Assembly: GCA_963744225.1 (NCBI GenBank)
Contig: CAVUSV010000005.1
Span: forward strand, 62,001-126,000
DNA length: 64,000 nt
Source: Bog-473 sp963744225
GTDB taxonomy: Bacteria > Actinomycetota > Acidimicrobiia > Acidimicrobiales > RAAP-2
Direction: 5' to 3'
In this document: positions 28,413 through 37,411 of the stretch, piece after piece
How the letters are laid out: every line of letters starts with the position of its first letter
Numbering within the stretch: position 1 is the stretch's first letter
The notes under the pieces: generated by a model
Database searches by the model: none
What the model was told of the DNA's origin: nothing
Seen by the model: only the letters and a program-made list of their open reading frames with translations
Position numbers and translations under genes: made by a program

Positions 28413-28871
28413 TCAGCGTGATACCGACCATCTCCGCTGACTCCCGTCGTAGTCCGACAACTCCCAGAGCAGTGCGCGCTCAGGTTGCAACAGGTAGACG
28501 ACATCAAAGGCGTCATCGGTCGAAGGTAGGTACTGGTCGTCACCGGCACTGTCGTACTTGACGCTCAGCGCATCAACCACTTCAGGCACGTCCGTCGGTC
28601 GCCCCACGTCGATCATCCGGCCATAGACGATGACGACGTGCTCGGCACTTTCGAGGTGGACGACGACCCTTGAGTCGCGAACAACGTGTTTTGCCTTAGC
28701 TGTTCTTCGTTCGCTGTAGATATAGAACTGGTCGTCGACCACTACACCCCAGACGGGGGCGGCATGGGGCGCACCACTGACAGTCGTGGTGCCAAGCCAG
28801 TAGTTCCGTGCGAAAGCGAGCCTTGTCGCTACCTCCGCCCAGTCCATGTCGCCCTCAGTTTCGGCGGCCAT
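28413..28871 (-). CDS. Pyridoxamine 5'-phosphate oxidase/F420-type split-barrel protein
   Basis: About 152 aa from ATG 28871; TTG 28889 and ATG 28847 are alternatives. Split-barrel features: FARNYWLGTTTVSGAPHAAPVWGVVVDDQFYIYS and TAKAKHVVRDSRVVVHLESAEHVVIVYG, the flavin- or F420-phosphate binding strands. The family contains PNPOx-like oxidases and actinobacterial F420H2-dependent reductases; in an actinobacterium the F420 group is a fair guess. No neighbour in the array suggests a pathway. Confidence 0.82.
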   Translation of the reverse strand: MAAETEGDMDWAEVATRLAFARNYWLGTTTVSGAPHAAPVWGVVVDDQFYIYSERRTAKAKHVVRDSRVVVHLESAEHVVIVYGRMIDVGRPTDVPEVVDALSVKYDSAGDDQYLPSTDDAFDVVYLLQPERALLWELSDYDGSQRRWSVSR

Positions 28872-28928
28872 CGTCCAATCGTGAATCAACTACCGTCGCA
28901 CGCCAAGCCAGCATGGTTGTCCAACAGA

Positions 28929-28974
28929 CTGCCCCAGTACGACGCTGCCGGGCAGGTGAGAAATCTTCGGGCAC
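28929..28974 (+). repeat. Array repeat, weaker copy
   Basis: ACTGCCCCAGTACG, then CTGCCGGGCAGGTGAG and CTTCGGGCACG: all blocks are present, with a few extra bases in the loop. Confidence 0.5.
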
Positions 28975-29027
28975 GAGGACAGTCCCATCCGAGTGCCGCC
29001 GCTTTATGGGAGAGCGATGACTCATAC

Positions 29028-29360
29028 TTGGGTCACCATGTCACACAGCACGTCGGAACTGCTTCGTACCCAGCAAAACGTGACGATCCTGATGATCCTT
29101 TCGCCCATTTCATCTTGGGCGGCGGTTTCCTCATTTGGGCGGCGGCCACCGACCCCGGTGGGTGGTTCACAGCGTGGTACAAGTCGAACAAGGATGGGAA
29201 GGTCGGCTTTTGGGCGGTCTCAAGCAGTGACAGGCAGTTTCGTACATGGCACGCTTTCGCGGGGGCCTGCTTCGTTGGCGGCGGGATCGTGGCATTGACG
29301 GTTGTCCTCGAGCTTCCAGCGCTCCCCCATCCCCTGCCCCCCTATCTTGCTGCCTCGTAG
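29028..29360 (+). CDS. Small membrane protein (doubtful)
   Basis: A frame ending at 29360 encodes PFAHFILGGGFLIWAAAT and, near the end, WHAFAGACFVGGGIVALTVVLEL, two hydrophobic segments that look real. No good start exists in this frame (TTG 29028 at best). ATG 29017 and 29038 lie in the +1 frame, reading MSHSTSELLRTQQN, so a frameshift near 29080 is possible. Family unknown. Confidence 0.35.
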   Translation: MGHHVTQHVGTASYPAKRDDPDDPFAHFILGGGFLIWAAATDPGGWFTAWYKSNKDGKVGFWAVSSSDRQFRTWHAFAGACFVGGGIVALTVVLELPALPHPLPPYLAAS

Positions 29361-29384
29361 GTGGGACAATTCGCAGCACTTCGA
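29334..29384 (+). repeat. Array repeat, weaker copy
   Basis: CTGCCCCCCTATC, a longer loop, then GGTGGGACAATTCGCAGCAC. Overlaps the 3' end of the preceding doubtful ORF. Confidence 0.45.
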
Positions 29385-29410
29385 GGGCAGCCCGTGCCAC
29401 ACTGAATGCA

Positions 29411-29989
29411 ATGTCTTCTCAGTCAACGAGAGTCGACTTATTTGGTGACCCGCCGTGGGATTCCTCGACGGGTGAGAAGAAAGTCACTCACCGCCGAGGG
29501 CCGCAGATCGTGGCACTTCTCATTTGCACTTTGGCGTCCTCGGCCTTTGTCGCCACCATTCTCCTGCCGTGGTTCGGCTTTATCGACCCGAGCAACCCAT
29601 CTCCTCAATACAATGCAGTCTCGCAAGATCTTGCACCTCCACTTAGCTCACCAGGCCTGGCGCCGGGCACTCAGGGGTGGGGCTACCTGCTCGTCGTCTG
29701 CTCTGTATTGGTCGCGGCGTTGGCCGTCGTTGCAATCATTGCGTGCGTGAGAAGCCGCAACCAAAGCGCTGGACCGAACCGGTTGCTGCTGTGCGTGGCT
29801 ACCGCTTCGTTGGGCTTGATCGCAGTCGTTGTCCTGGAAATGACAGCAACATTGCATTTCGGTGATGGGCCGCCCTTGGGGTTCGATTGGGGTGCCATCG
29901 TCGGTCTTGCACTCGCGGCGCTGTCCTCGGTCGGCGCATGGTTCGCCTGGGCATCGAATGCGTATCCTTGGCTGTCAGGCTATAGCTGA
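29411..29989 (+). CDS. Four-helix integral membrane protein, unknown function
   Basis: 192 aa from ATG 29411; the longer upstream frame has no homologous look and overlaps the repeat. After a soluble N-terminus (about 1-30) there are four hydrophobic helices: IVALLICTLASSAFVATILLP, GYLLVVCSVLVAALAVVAII, LLLCVATASLGLIAVVVL and WGAIVGLALAALSSVGAWFAW. No family recognised and no catalytic motif seen. Confidence 0.75.
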   Translation: MSSQSTRVDLFGDPPWDSSTGEKKVTHRRGPQIVALLICTLASSAFVATILLPWFGFIDPSNPSPQYNAVSQDLAPPLSSPGLAPGTQGWGYLLVVCSVLVAALAVVAIIACVRSRNQSAGPNRLLLCVATASLGLIAVVVLEMTATLHFGDGPPLGFDWGAIVGLALAALSSVGAWFAWASNAYPWLSGYS

Positions 29990-30036
29990 GGCTTGATCGC
30001 GTCGGGTCTTTGAGGAACCACGGTCCGAGATGGACC

Positions 30037-30065
30037 TGCCCCAGCTCGCCGGGAGTGGGCAGTGG
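30037..30065 (+). repeat. Array repeat
   Basis: Stem CTGCCC (30036-30041) pairs exactly with GGGCAG (30057-30062) around the loop CAGCTCGCCGGGAGT. The end pair is C-G here instead of the usual G-C. Confidence 0.8.
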
Positions 30066-30124
30066 TGGTACATCCTCATTGGAGGCGGGATCTCGCGGGT
30101 CGGCAGCGATAGCCTGTTCGACCG

Positions 30125-30688
30125 GTGAGCTTTTTCGAGCCTCTGCCGCCTCCACCGGAACCGTCTGAGCATCGCTGGTCTCCTCCCGCCTGGGATCGTC
30201 CTTCGGAAGGTACTTTGCCCGCCACGTTGGCCGTTGATGCGCTGCTCAGCGAGGGAGAAGACGCCGTCTGGGTCATCCCCACCTTGGATGTGTTTCCTAA
30301 CGGATTCCGAGTCAATGTGGTGCTCCTCTTGAACCCTCATCGGGAGCATGACATTCAGGCGAGAATCCACCGGGGTCCGATGGGCATGATGCGGATGGGT
30401 GTCCGCTTTGCAGACGGTCGTGTCGGCGGTCGGGGCCTGCCTTATGGAGTCATGGGTGCTCCGAAAAACGATGACGGTGTGCCGACCGAGCCTTTTGTCG
30501 GCTTCGGCGGAGGTGGCGGCGGCATGGGTGGATGGCGTTTCAGCGCCTGGGTGTTCCCTCTGCCGCCCGACGGACCTCTCGAGATCTTCGTAGGGCTCCC
30601 GGCGCCCGCCACCGGTGAGTTCAGCACTGTTGTGGATGGATCCGCCGTCCGAGCGGCAGCCGAAAGGGCCAAGGTCATCTGGACCTGA
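30125..30688 (+). CDS. Hypothetical protein, glycine-rich C-terminal half
   Basis: 187 aa from GTG 30125. N-terminal Pro-rich segment (FFEPLPPPPEPSEHRW), then a beta-rich region (VLLLNPHREHDIQARIHRG) and a Gly stretch (VGFGGGGGGMGGWRFSAWVFPLPP). It recalls small actinobacterial proteins of unknown role that are predicted all-beta. No signal peptide or membrane helix. The antisense 288-codon frame is a shadow. Confidence 0.72.
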   Translation: MSFFEPLPPPPEPSEHRWSPPAWDRPSEGTLPATLAVDALLSEGEDAVWVIPTLDVFPNGFRVNVVLLLNPHREHDIQARIHRGPMGMMRMGVRFADGRVGGRGLPYGVMGAPKNDDGVPTEPFVGFGGGGGGMGGWRFSAWVFPLPPDGPLEIFVGLPAPATGEFSTVVDGSAVRAAAERAKVIWT

Positions 30689-30717
30689 GCGTCGGGTCCT
30701 CGCAGTTGGCTCCCTGC

Positions 30718-30742
30718 GTGCCCCGTTCGCCGGCTGTGTGAC
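30718..30742 (+). repeat. Array repeat
   Basis: GTGCCCCGTTCGCCGGCTGT: left arm and core intact, right arm GTGTGAC degraded. Confidence 0.65.
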
Positions 30743-30900
30743 CCAACCGCAGAACCCCTCAGCCCTCCTCCGTAGATCCGGTGATGACCGAGACGCTCCG
30801 CTGTGCGTACCGACGTTCACAGGAGTGCCGTCGGACGGCACATCGTCAGACGCCCCGGCGGTCCTGCGCCGACGCCACCCCGTCGCTAGCCTGACTGTTC

Positions 30901-32124
30901 ATGACAATCGACTTCCGCACCCGCGACGACGTCGACGTCGAGACGATCGACGTCGCGGACTTCTTCGGGACCCAGCTGCCCCACCTGGCGACGGAACGCT
31001 CTGCGCTGGCCGTCCAGGGCGCTCGCGAGCTGGGCGTCCGGCCGTTCACGATCGAGACGACGGCCGGCACCTGGACGTTGTCGGTCAACGACGATGCCGT
31101 CCGGGTTCACCCCGGTGGCGCTGGGCACGCCGCGGTGCGCCTCGACGCGGACGAGATTACCGACATCGTCCACGACCGCCGGACGCCGATGACGCTCCTC
31201 GCGGCCGCAACGCTCGACATGCCCAGCGGTGACATCAACGACTTCCTCGACTGGTGGGTCGTCCTCCGCTCCTTGCTCGACGTCCGTGCCGTTCACACCG
31301 CGGGTGACGTCACATTTACGGACCGTGACGGCGGCCCGCTCGACCTTCAGCGCTCGTTCAGGATCGACGACGATCCGGTCGAACTGGCGTACTTCCTTGG
31401 TGAGGCGGGCTACCTCCACCTGACCGAGGTCTTCACGACCGACGAAATGGCGCAGGTCTCGGCCGACATGGATGACGCCCTCCCGCGTTACCACGATGGT
31501 GACGGCCGGTCCTGGTGGGCCACCACCGCCGACGGCGAGGCGCGGGCGGTACGCCTGCAGCGGTTCCAGGAGGAGAGCCTCGCGACCGCGACCCTGCTCC
31601 AGGACGACCGGCTCTTGCGCCTCGCCTCACTTTCGGGCGACGGACACGTGCCGCGAGACCAAGGCGGCAACAAGATCGAGGCGCTCGTCAAGCCCATCGG
31701 CGTCGTCAAGGGCATTTCCGACCTGCCGTGGCACAAGGACTGCAGCCTCGGGCGGCACTCCTCGCGCTGCTGCAGCCTGACGGTCGGGATCTCGGTCACC
31801 GGCGCCGACGAGCGCTCGGGCCAGCTCGGGGTCGTTGCCGGCTCCCACCGGGCCCTCGTCCAGCCCGCCTTCTTCCGCGACTCGTGGGGGCTGCCGGCAG
31901 TCCCGCTCCCGACCCGCACCGGCGACGTCACCGTTCACTGCTCGTGCACTCTGCACATGAGCCATGCGCCAGTCGAGCGGGAACGCCGCGTCATGTACAC
32001 CGACTTCGTCCTGCCCCCTCGCGCCGGTGACGATCCGGCGCCCTCCAGTGCGGGCGCCATCGATCGAGTGCGCGAGCGGGCCTACAAGGTGGTCAGCCAG
32101 GTCCCGTCGGCCGCCCGTCCTTGA
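30901..32124 (+). CDS. Phytanoyl-CoA dioxygenase (PhyH) family protein with SCP2-like N-terminal domain
   Basis: 407 aa. The first ~125 residues (FTIETTAGTWTLSVNDDAVRV, AVRLDADEITDIVHDRRTPM) resemble an SCP2 sterol-carrier fold. The rest is a Fe(II)/2-oxoglutarate dioxygenase of the PhyH family with the metal triad in LPWHKDCSLGRHS (HxD, about residue 278) and a distal His in HCSCTLHMSHAPVERERR (about 350), with Arg for 2-oxoglutarate. It would hydroxylate a small or lipid-like molecule. The lipid-binding domain plus PhyH fusion suggests a hydrophobic substrate. A second, unfused PhyH gene lies at 58.5 kb. Confidence 0.85.
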   Translation: MTIDFRTRDDVDVETIDVADFFGTQLPHLATERSALAVQGARELGVRPFTIETTAGTWTLSVNDDAVRVHPGGAGHAAVRLDADEITDIVHDRRTPMTLLAAATLDMPSGDINDFLDWWVVLRSLLDVRAVHTAGDVTFTDRDGGPLDLQRSFRIDDDPVELAYFLGEAGYLHLTEVFTTDEMAQVSADMDDALPRYHDGDGRSWWATTADGEARAVRLQRFQEESLATATLLQDDRLLRLASLSGDGHVPRDQGGNKIEALVKPIGVVKGISDLPWHKDCSLGRHSSRCCSLTVGISVTGADERSGQLGVVAGSHRALVQPAFFRDSWGLPAVPLPTRTGDVTVHCSCTLHMSHAPVERERRVMYTDFVLPPRAGDDPAPSSAGAIDRVRERAYKVVSQVPSAARP

Positions 32125-32250
32125 GCGTCCGCGATCACCTGCCGCTCCCCGACTTCGACGGCAACCACCTGGAAATAGTTCACCAAAGCTCCAACCCGCC
32201 AAGCAGTCACCATCTCGCGTAGAGCCCAGTCCAGAACCGGGTCAGGGTGA

Positions 32251-32297
32251 GTCCCCGAACGCCGCGACGATGGGCAGTTCGGCACTACGGGATACCG
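32251..32297 (+). repeat. Array repeat
   Basis: GTCCCCGAACGCCGCGACGA followed by TGGGCAGTTCGGCAC; a long copy with the 3' tail block. Confidence 0.75.
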
Positions 32298-32314
32298 TCA
32301 ACCAATCGGTATCC

Positions 32315-32349
32315 GGTGCCTTACCGAGCAGAGTGACCACTTGGGCACC
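32315..32349 (+). repeat. Array repeat, doubtful second copy
   Basis: GGTGCC at one end and ACTTGGGCACC at the other, but the core is not conserved. Possibly a decayed neighbour of the preceding copy. Confidence 0.25.
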
Positions 32350-32507
32350 GAACCAGTGGCAGATTCAAGGTCGGGGCGAGAAATGACGCTGGGTCCGCAC
32401 TGGTGGGCTCCAGGGTGGGTGCCACCGGCATTTCGATCGGTCCTTGAGTTTCGGGGCGGTCCACGGCTCAATCCGTCGCATGCGGGAGCGACTGACACTG
32501 TTCGAGC

Positions 32508-33728
32508 TCATGCCGTGCGAATCCGCACCAGCAGTTCTTCGTTGACAAGTTCGCCTGGGACGTTCTCGGGCCCGGCGAACATGCCCATGAACAATCCCAT
32601 GATCTCCGGATCGAAGCCTGCTATCCGCTCCGCCATGAAGGCCCTCCGCGCACGGCGGTTGTCGGCATCTTCTGCTTGGCAGACGGAAATCACATCGGCG
32701 AGGAATCGCAGCCGGGCCATTCGCTCAACCCGCTCGACGCCATAGGAGGCAAACGCCTCTGGCGTGCGACCGCCGCCGAGAGCGATATCGCGGACGATGC
32801 GCGCATCACGCAGGGCGATCGAAAGGCCCTGGCCGATGACTGGGTCGTTGTGCCCAGCGGCGTCACCGATCAGTACGACGCCCTGGGCGTAGGGCGTCGC
32901 CGTCCAGGTGTCGTCGCCTGGGTAGGTGGCGCATGGGCCAGCAGGCGTCCCGGAAGTCACCTGGTCGCTCCAGGGGTAACACGACAAGGCGCAGGCCTCG
33001 AGGAATCTCTGCGTACCGTTCGGACCTGAGAAGCGGTGCTGGCCCGAAAGCCCCGGGCACAGATAGACACGGGCACGCCCGCCATCTTGGTGAAACATCA
33101 CGAAGAAGACGTCTCCTTCGCCGGCCAGGACGTCGTTCTCGGGAACACCGTCCAGTCCATCCACCAGCAGCCCAGCGATGTAGCTGACCGCCTCTTGGCG
33201 TTCAAGGGTTATGCCGGCCTGCTTGCGGATCGTCGAAGCGCGGCCGTCGGCGCCGACGATGAGACTCGTTGCGACCTCATGAGGCTGGTCGTTCTGGACG
33301 TATGACACAGCCGGCGAGGTGCCTCCAGAGATCTTCACGTCCCGCACTCCGCGTACGACCGCTGCACCAGCAGCCGCGGCGGCGTCGACGAGCGCCTGGC
33401 ATGCGATGGGATGACGAAGGTTGAGTGTGCCATCAAAGCCGTCCACCAACATCCCCATCGGGATGTCACCGGTCTCGCCGAAGCCCTCCATGTACTGCTT
33501 CCACACAGGGGTGATGTGGGCCCCTGCAGCCAGCATGACGCCCTCTACGCCGAGCTCACGCGCCTCTCTTCTGCCCCACAGCTGCATGCTCTCGCCGCGC
33601 ACTCGGTCCTGGTACTCCTCTGTGGCCTCGAGCACGGTCACACCGAGACCCCCTCGCGCGAGCGCACAGGCGAGGGCCGCGCCGCCTATCCCACCGCCAA
33701 CGACGACCACATCCGCGAGTTCTGTCAT
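32508..33728 (-). CDS. FAD-dependent aromatic-type monooxygenase (PHBH family)
   Basis: 406 aa. FAD-binding fingerprints are complete: VVVVGGGIGGAALACALARG (about residue 8), the DG motif SLIVGADGRASTIRKQ (about 155) and the GD motif GVVLIGDAAGHNDPVIGQGLS (about 275). Group A flavoprotein monooxygenases hydroxylate or epoxidise small molecules using NAD(P)H and oxygen. Substrate unknown. It stands alone between repeats on the minus strand. Confidence 0.92.
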   Translation of the reverse strand: MTELADVVVVGGGIGGAALACALARGGLGVTVLEATEEYQDRVRGESMQLWGRREARELGVEGVMLAAGAHITPVWKQYMEGFGETGDIPMGMLVDGFDGTLNLRHPIACQALVDAAAAAGAAVVRGVRDVKISGGTSPAVSYVQNDQPHEVATSLIVGADGRASTIRKQAGITLERQEAVSYIAGLLVDGLDGVPENDVLAGEGDVFFVMFHQDGGRARVYLCPGLSGQHRFSGPNGTQRFLEACALSCYPWSDQVTSGTPAGPCATYPGDDTWTATPYAQGVVLIGDAAGHNDPVIGQGLSIALRDARIVRDIALGGGRTPEAFASYGVERVERMARLRFLADVISVCQAEDADNRRARRAFMAERIAGFDPEIMGLFMGMFAGPENVPGELVNEELLVRIRTA

Positions 33729-34067
33729 GCCGGTTCAACCTTTCTCGCTGTTGGAGAAATGATCGCAGATCGCATCACCCATCACCCCGTGGTGCCGAGA
33801 TCCTGGTGGCAACGCGAAGTCCGCCGCCGCGGCCGATACGTGGGGATTATTTGCACCAGTAATGAGAGTCCTAGTCATCTCCTGAGCGTGCCGGGCGAGT
33901 CACTCCGCCAGGACGGTGGGGCAATTGGGTCCAGCTGGTGAGGGGTGCTCTCGACCGGAGCGGAAGGGACGACCCAACCGTGTACGCCCGTCCGGGGGAA
34001 TGTCGCACCGAGGGAGTATGCAGAGGACGATAGAGCTGACAGCGAGTAACTGCGGAGGTGCAGGCTG
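33729..34067. other. Intergenic region (339 bp)
   Basis: Lies between the divergent monooxygenase and VOC genes. It contains one weak repeat copy (33896-33934) and the ribosome-binding site GGAGGTG just before the VOC gene. No ORF supported. Confidence 0.4.
33896..33934 (+). repeat. Array repeat, weaker copy
   Basis: GAGTCACTCCGCCAGGACGG then TGGGGCAATTGGG; core CGCCAGGAC differs by one base from CGCCGGGAC. Confidence 0.5.
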
Positions 34068-34475
34068 ATGGACGTCCAGTTTCTAACGAGCATCGCCCCA
34101 ATCGTGCCAGACCCTGAGGCTTCTCGGTCCTTCTACGCGGACGCCTTGGGCCTGAGCTTTGAGGGCCAAGGCGGCGACTACGTGTTCACCCACGAGCTGG
34201 AAGGTACGAAACACTTCGGACTCTGGCCGCTTTCCGAGGCGGCGAATGCCTGCTTCGGAACCACACAATGGCCCGCCGAGATCCGTGTACCGCAGGCAAG
34301 CATCGAGTTCGAGGTCGGTGACGTGGCCGCTGCAGCGGATGAACTGACTGCCAAGGGTTGTCGCCTCATCCACGGTGCTCGCACGGAGCCGTGGGGTCAG
34401 ATCACCGCTCGGCTGTTGAGCCCAGAAGGTCTGCTCGTGGCTGTGTGCTCCACCCCGGCGTTTCAGGACCCGTAG
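34068..34475 (+). CDS. VOC/glyoxalase family protein
   Basis: 135 aa from ATG 34068 with GGAGGTG upstream. FLTSIAPIVPDPEASRSFYADALGLSFEG is the N-terminal VOC strand-helix, ASIEFEVGDVAAAADELTAKGCRLIHGA the second module, and ARLLSPEGLLVAVCSTP the last strand. The usual final Glu is Ala/Val in this copy and the first His is absent, so metal binding is doubtful; it may be a binding rather than catalytic member. A repeat starts 10 bp after its stop. Confidence 0.83.
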   Translation: MDVQFLTSIAPIVPDPEASRSFYADALGLSFEGQGGDYVFTHELEGTKHFGLWPLSEAANACFGTTQWPAEIRVPQASIEFEVGDVAAAADELTAKGCRLIHGARTEPWGQITARLLSPEGLLVAVCSTPAFQDP

Positions 34476-34484
34476 GACACCGAG

Positions 34485-34511
34485 GGTGTCCCCAATCGCC
34501 GGGACGATGCG
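34485..34511 (+). repeat. Array repeat
   Basis: GGTGTCCCCAATCGCCGGGA with a degraded right arm (CGATGCG). Confidence 0.7.
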
Positions 34512-34651
34512 CCTTTCCCGTGGTGGGGCAAGAACGTTGTCGTCCGGCTCGGCTGCATGAATTGGACGAACCAACCGGACCGAACCTCAAAAGCAACCCG
34601 ACTGGTGCACTTCGGAGCGTACGATCACCGCGGATTGTCGTGGGAGGCGCT

Positions 34652-34921
34652 ATGGATCACGCGATTGTTCAACAGGCTCAGGCGTTCATCTCCGAAAAGA
34701 CCCCTCACGCGACCTGTCCGATGTGCGGCGGCACCGATTGGAACCCGCTACCCAACCTCGTCGGCGTCATGTCCGTATCGATCACAGTTGCCCACGACGC
34801 GTCACAGTGCAATGAGCTTCTGGATGAGTTCGGCGACGACATCTCCAACTTGGAAATGCTCCGATGTGAAGCCGTGGGCTTCCGCTGTGCATACTGCAGG
34901 TTTCTGCGGCTTCATGTGTGA
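34652..34921 (+). CDS. Small zinc-ribbon-like protein
   Basis: 89 aa from ATG 34652. Two Cys pairs, TCPMCGGTDW (about residue 22) and FRCAYCRFLRLHV at the end, frame an alpha/beta segment (VSITVAHDASQCNELLDEFGDD). This is the layout of a zinc ribbon. Similar small CPxCG proteins are common in actinobacteria, with no known role. A longer frame upstream is out of phase with the VOC gene it would overlap. Confidence 0.65.
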   Translation: MDHAIVQQAQAFISEKTPHATCPMCGGTDWNPLPNLVGVMSVSITVAHDASQCNELLDEFGDDISNLEMLRCEAVGFRCAYCRFLRLHV

Positions 34922-34952
34922 ACCTCCCAGGGTGGAGGATCTGGTCATAGCG

Positions 34953-34998
34953 GGTGTCACCTTACGCCGGCCGGTGCGGCAGTTCGGCACATAGGGGC
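34953..34998 (+). repeat. Array repeat
   Basis: GGTGTCACCTTACGCCGGCC then GGTGCGGCAGTTCGGCAC; includes the 3' tail and an extra AGGGGC. Confidence 0.75.
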
Positions 34999-35071
34999 TA
35001 CTCATAGTCCAGTTTCCTTGAACCTGGTCTGCGCAGCACAGCCTGGCAGGTGACTCTTCTGACTCAAATCG

Positions 35072-37183
35072 CTAGCCGATTCCCACCACTGGGTTATTGA
35101 GCTTGAGACTTCCCGCTGAGCCCGCAAATTGAGCGTTGCCGAAGGCGAAGATTCCGCCGTCCGTCGCAGCCAGCAGATAACCGTTGTTGTCCGGCGTAAT
35201 CTGGCCTCCGACTACAGGCCGGTTCAGGTGGACGCCGCCCATAGAACCGAAGAACCCGGCAGCTCCATACGTGAACACGCCCCCGTCAGCAGCGAAGAGG
35301 TCGTAGCCGCCCCCGGTGGAAGTGGTCGCCCCGCCGACGATGGCGGCGTTCAGTGGGCTCCCGCCATGGGAGCCATGGAACGTGGCGTCGCCGAAGGTGA
35401 ACACGCCACCGTCGGAAGCGAACAGGTTGTAGCCACCCCCGCTCGAGGTGGCAGACATCCCGACAATGGGCTTGTTGAGATGGATGGCTCCAGTCGAGCC
35501 GTGAAACACGGCGTCACCAAAGGTGAAGATCCCTCCGTCTGCCGCCACCAGCCAGTAGCCGCGGCCGTCGGGCGTTGGAGTCATACCGACGATGGGTTGG
35601 TTGAGGTGCATCCCACCCGTCGAGCCGTAGAAGTTCGACGTTCCGAAGCTAAAGATGCCGCCGTCGGAGGCCACCTGCCAGTACCCAGGTCCGACGGGGT
35701 TGGACGCGACGCCCACGACCGGCTGATTGAGACGGGTGCCTCCCATCGATCCGTAGAAGCCGAAGGCACCGTAGGTGAAGACACCACCGTCTGAGGCCGC
35801 CAGGCGATAACCGCCTAGGTTGGCGCCCAGCTGGCCGGCCGGATTGGGGTCGGAGACCCGGACGACCTGACCGCTGACACCGGGGATGGGACCCCCGCTG
35901 GCAGGGATGATTCCGAAGTTGGACGCGTAGACCGACCCGTCCTTCGCCACGGCGATGCCGAGCGGGAACTCGAGCCCGGCGCTGGCCAGGGTGGTCCGGG
36001 TGCCGTCCCCGTTGATCCTGATGATCGCACCGGGTTGGGGCACCGGTGACGGGTCGAGGATGCCGGCGGTGTCGATCTCCATCACGAGCAGCCGACCGGC
36101 TTGGTCGAAGGCAATACTCCCGATCATCGTGAAGCCGCTGGCGTAGACCGTGGGCGTCCCACCTGGGGCGATGCGGTAGACGTTGACGTCCCCGACGTCG
36201 GTGCCCGTGCCGGGGCCGCCGACCCCGCCGAGCTCACCGACGTAGAGCGCCCCGTCCGGCCCGACGGCCAAGGAGGTGGGGACCGGTTGGGCCATCACGG
36301 TCCCGCCGGATGTGGGCTCGGGGATCAGGGGAAGGACGGCCAGCGTGGAGATCTGCCCCGCCGCGTTGACGAACAGGATGTCATTGGCGGCGGCGTCGGC
36401 GACGGCGAAGCCGCCGTTGTAGGGCACCAACGCATAGGGATCACTGTCGATGGCGGGGTCCCTCGGACCACCGGATCCGGCCCCGTGGTCGGGATTGTTG
36501 GCCGCCTCGTAGGGGCCGAAGCTGGCCACGGACGTGGCCGTCCCGCCGCTGAGGGGTGCGCTGACCAGGTCACCGAGGAGGGCACCGGCAGGGCCGTACG
36601 TCTGCTGGCCCGTCGTCGGGTCGATGTTCTGGTTCTGGACGACGCCGTAGATCTTGCCGTTCACCACGTGCACATCGGCCACTCCGCCGCTGGCGGACCC
36701 GCCCCCGGGATTGCCCACCGAGGGCAGCCCCGTGACCACGTGGGTCACCGCACCCTGGGGCGTGATGCGGTCGATGGTTCCCGAGTTGTTGGCGCAGGCC
36801 GCCTCGGTCCCGGTCACGCAGCCGGCGCCCACCACGCCGTCCCCGACCTCGGCCACATAAATGTTCCCATCCGGTCCGATGGACAGCTTGTGGGGCTGGT
36901 TGAGGCCTGACGCGACGACCTGAAGCCCCGGCGTCCTGGGAGCCAGGGCATGAGCGGAGCTTCCGGAGCCTGCTCCCGTCCACTGATGGCCTGAGAAGAG
37001 CCCGGGTTCTTGTGCTCCGGAGCCGGCGGACGCCGCACTGGCCCCGCTCGATCCGATCAATACCGCCGCAATGACCGCCGTTGCGCACACGCCAACCCGC
37101 CGGGCTCGAAAGGCACTGGACATCTGTTCCCCACTTCCACCGCAAAATTGATGATCTGTGGTTTTACGTAATAACAGACCCAT
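35072..37183 (-). CDS. Secreted ScyD/ScyE-like NHL protein with C-terminal propeller repeats
   Basis: 703 aa (the largest array gene). Signal peptide VCATAVIAAVLIGSSGASAAS. The middle (about 85-440) resembles ScyD/ScyE-like propellers: QPHKLSIGPDGNIYVAEVGDG, VVNGKIYGVVQNQNID, SLAVGPDGALYVGELGG. The C-terminal 250 residues are five or six copies of the same ~45-residue unit as the gene at 16.9 kb (GGVFTYGAFGFYGSMGG, PVVGVASNPVGPGYW). The two proteins therefore share a surface module despite different effector domains. Likely extracellular; function unknown. Confidence 0.85.
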   Translation of the reverse strand: MGLLLRKTTDHQFCGGSGEQMSSAFRARRVGVCATAVIAAVLIGSSGASAASAGSGAQEPGLFSGHQWTGAGSGSSAHALAPRTPGLQVVASGLNQPHKLSIGPDGNIYVAEVGDGVVGAGCVTGTEAACANNSGTIDRITPQGAVTHVVTGLPSVGNPGGGSASGGVADVHVVNGKIYGVVQNQNIDPTTGQQTYGPAGALLGDLVSAPLSGGTATSVASFGPYEAANNPDHGAGSGGPRDPAIDSDPYALVPYNGGFAVADAAANDILFVNAAGQISTLAVLPLIPEPTSGGTVMAQPVPTSLAVGPDGALYVGELGGVGGPGTGTDVGDVNVYRIAPGGTPTVYASGFTMIGSIAFDQAGRLLVMEIDTAGILDPSPVPQPGAIIRINGDGTRTTLASAGLEFPLGIAVAKDGSVYASNFGIIPASGGPIPGVSGQVVRVSDPNPAGQLGANLGGYRLAASDGGVFTYGAFGFYGSMGGTRLNQPVVGVASNPVGPGYWQVASDGGIFSFGTSNFYGSTGGMHLNQPIVGMTPTPDGRGYWLVAADGGIFTFGDAVFHGSTGAIHLNKPIVGMSATSSGGGYNLFASDGGVFTFGDATFHGSHGGSPLNAAIVGGATTSTGGGYDLFAADGGVFTYGAAGFFGSMGGVHLNRPVVGGQITPDNNGYLLAATDGGIFAFGNAQFAGSAGSLKLNNPVVGIG

Positions 37184-37381
37184 TGATTGCCGTAAAGCGC
37201 CATGGACCAGAGGTGAACGTTGTTGCGCTCTGGTCGAGATCCGGTCGCTGCCACCCGATCGGGTGATCTTGAGGCCTGTGCCGAATGGGCATACAACTGT
37301 TTGCGCCTACGTCAGCATGTCGGGGTATGCCCGAGCGGCCCCCTGATGGATTGCGAGTCCTGCTCCGCCGGCCTCGGACTT

Positions 37382-37411
37382 GGGTAGCTCAGTACGCCGG
37401 GTCAGAGCACT
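37382..37411 (+). repeat. Array repeat overlapping a stop codon
   Basis: GTAGCTCAGTACGCCGGGTC then AGAGCAC. It covers the last codons of the following minus-strand VOC gene, so its insertion would have set that protein's C-terminus. Confidence 0.65.

Noticed and set aside
32082..32285. Minus-strand ORF of 67 codons after the SCP2-PhyH gene
   Set aside because: Overlaps the PhyH 3' end and a repeat copy; no ribosome-binding site or recognisable domain.
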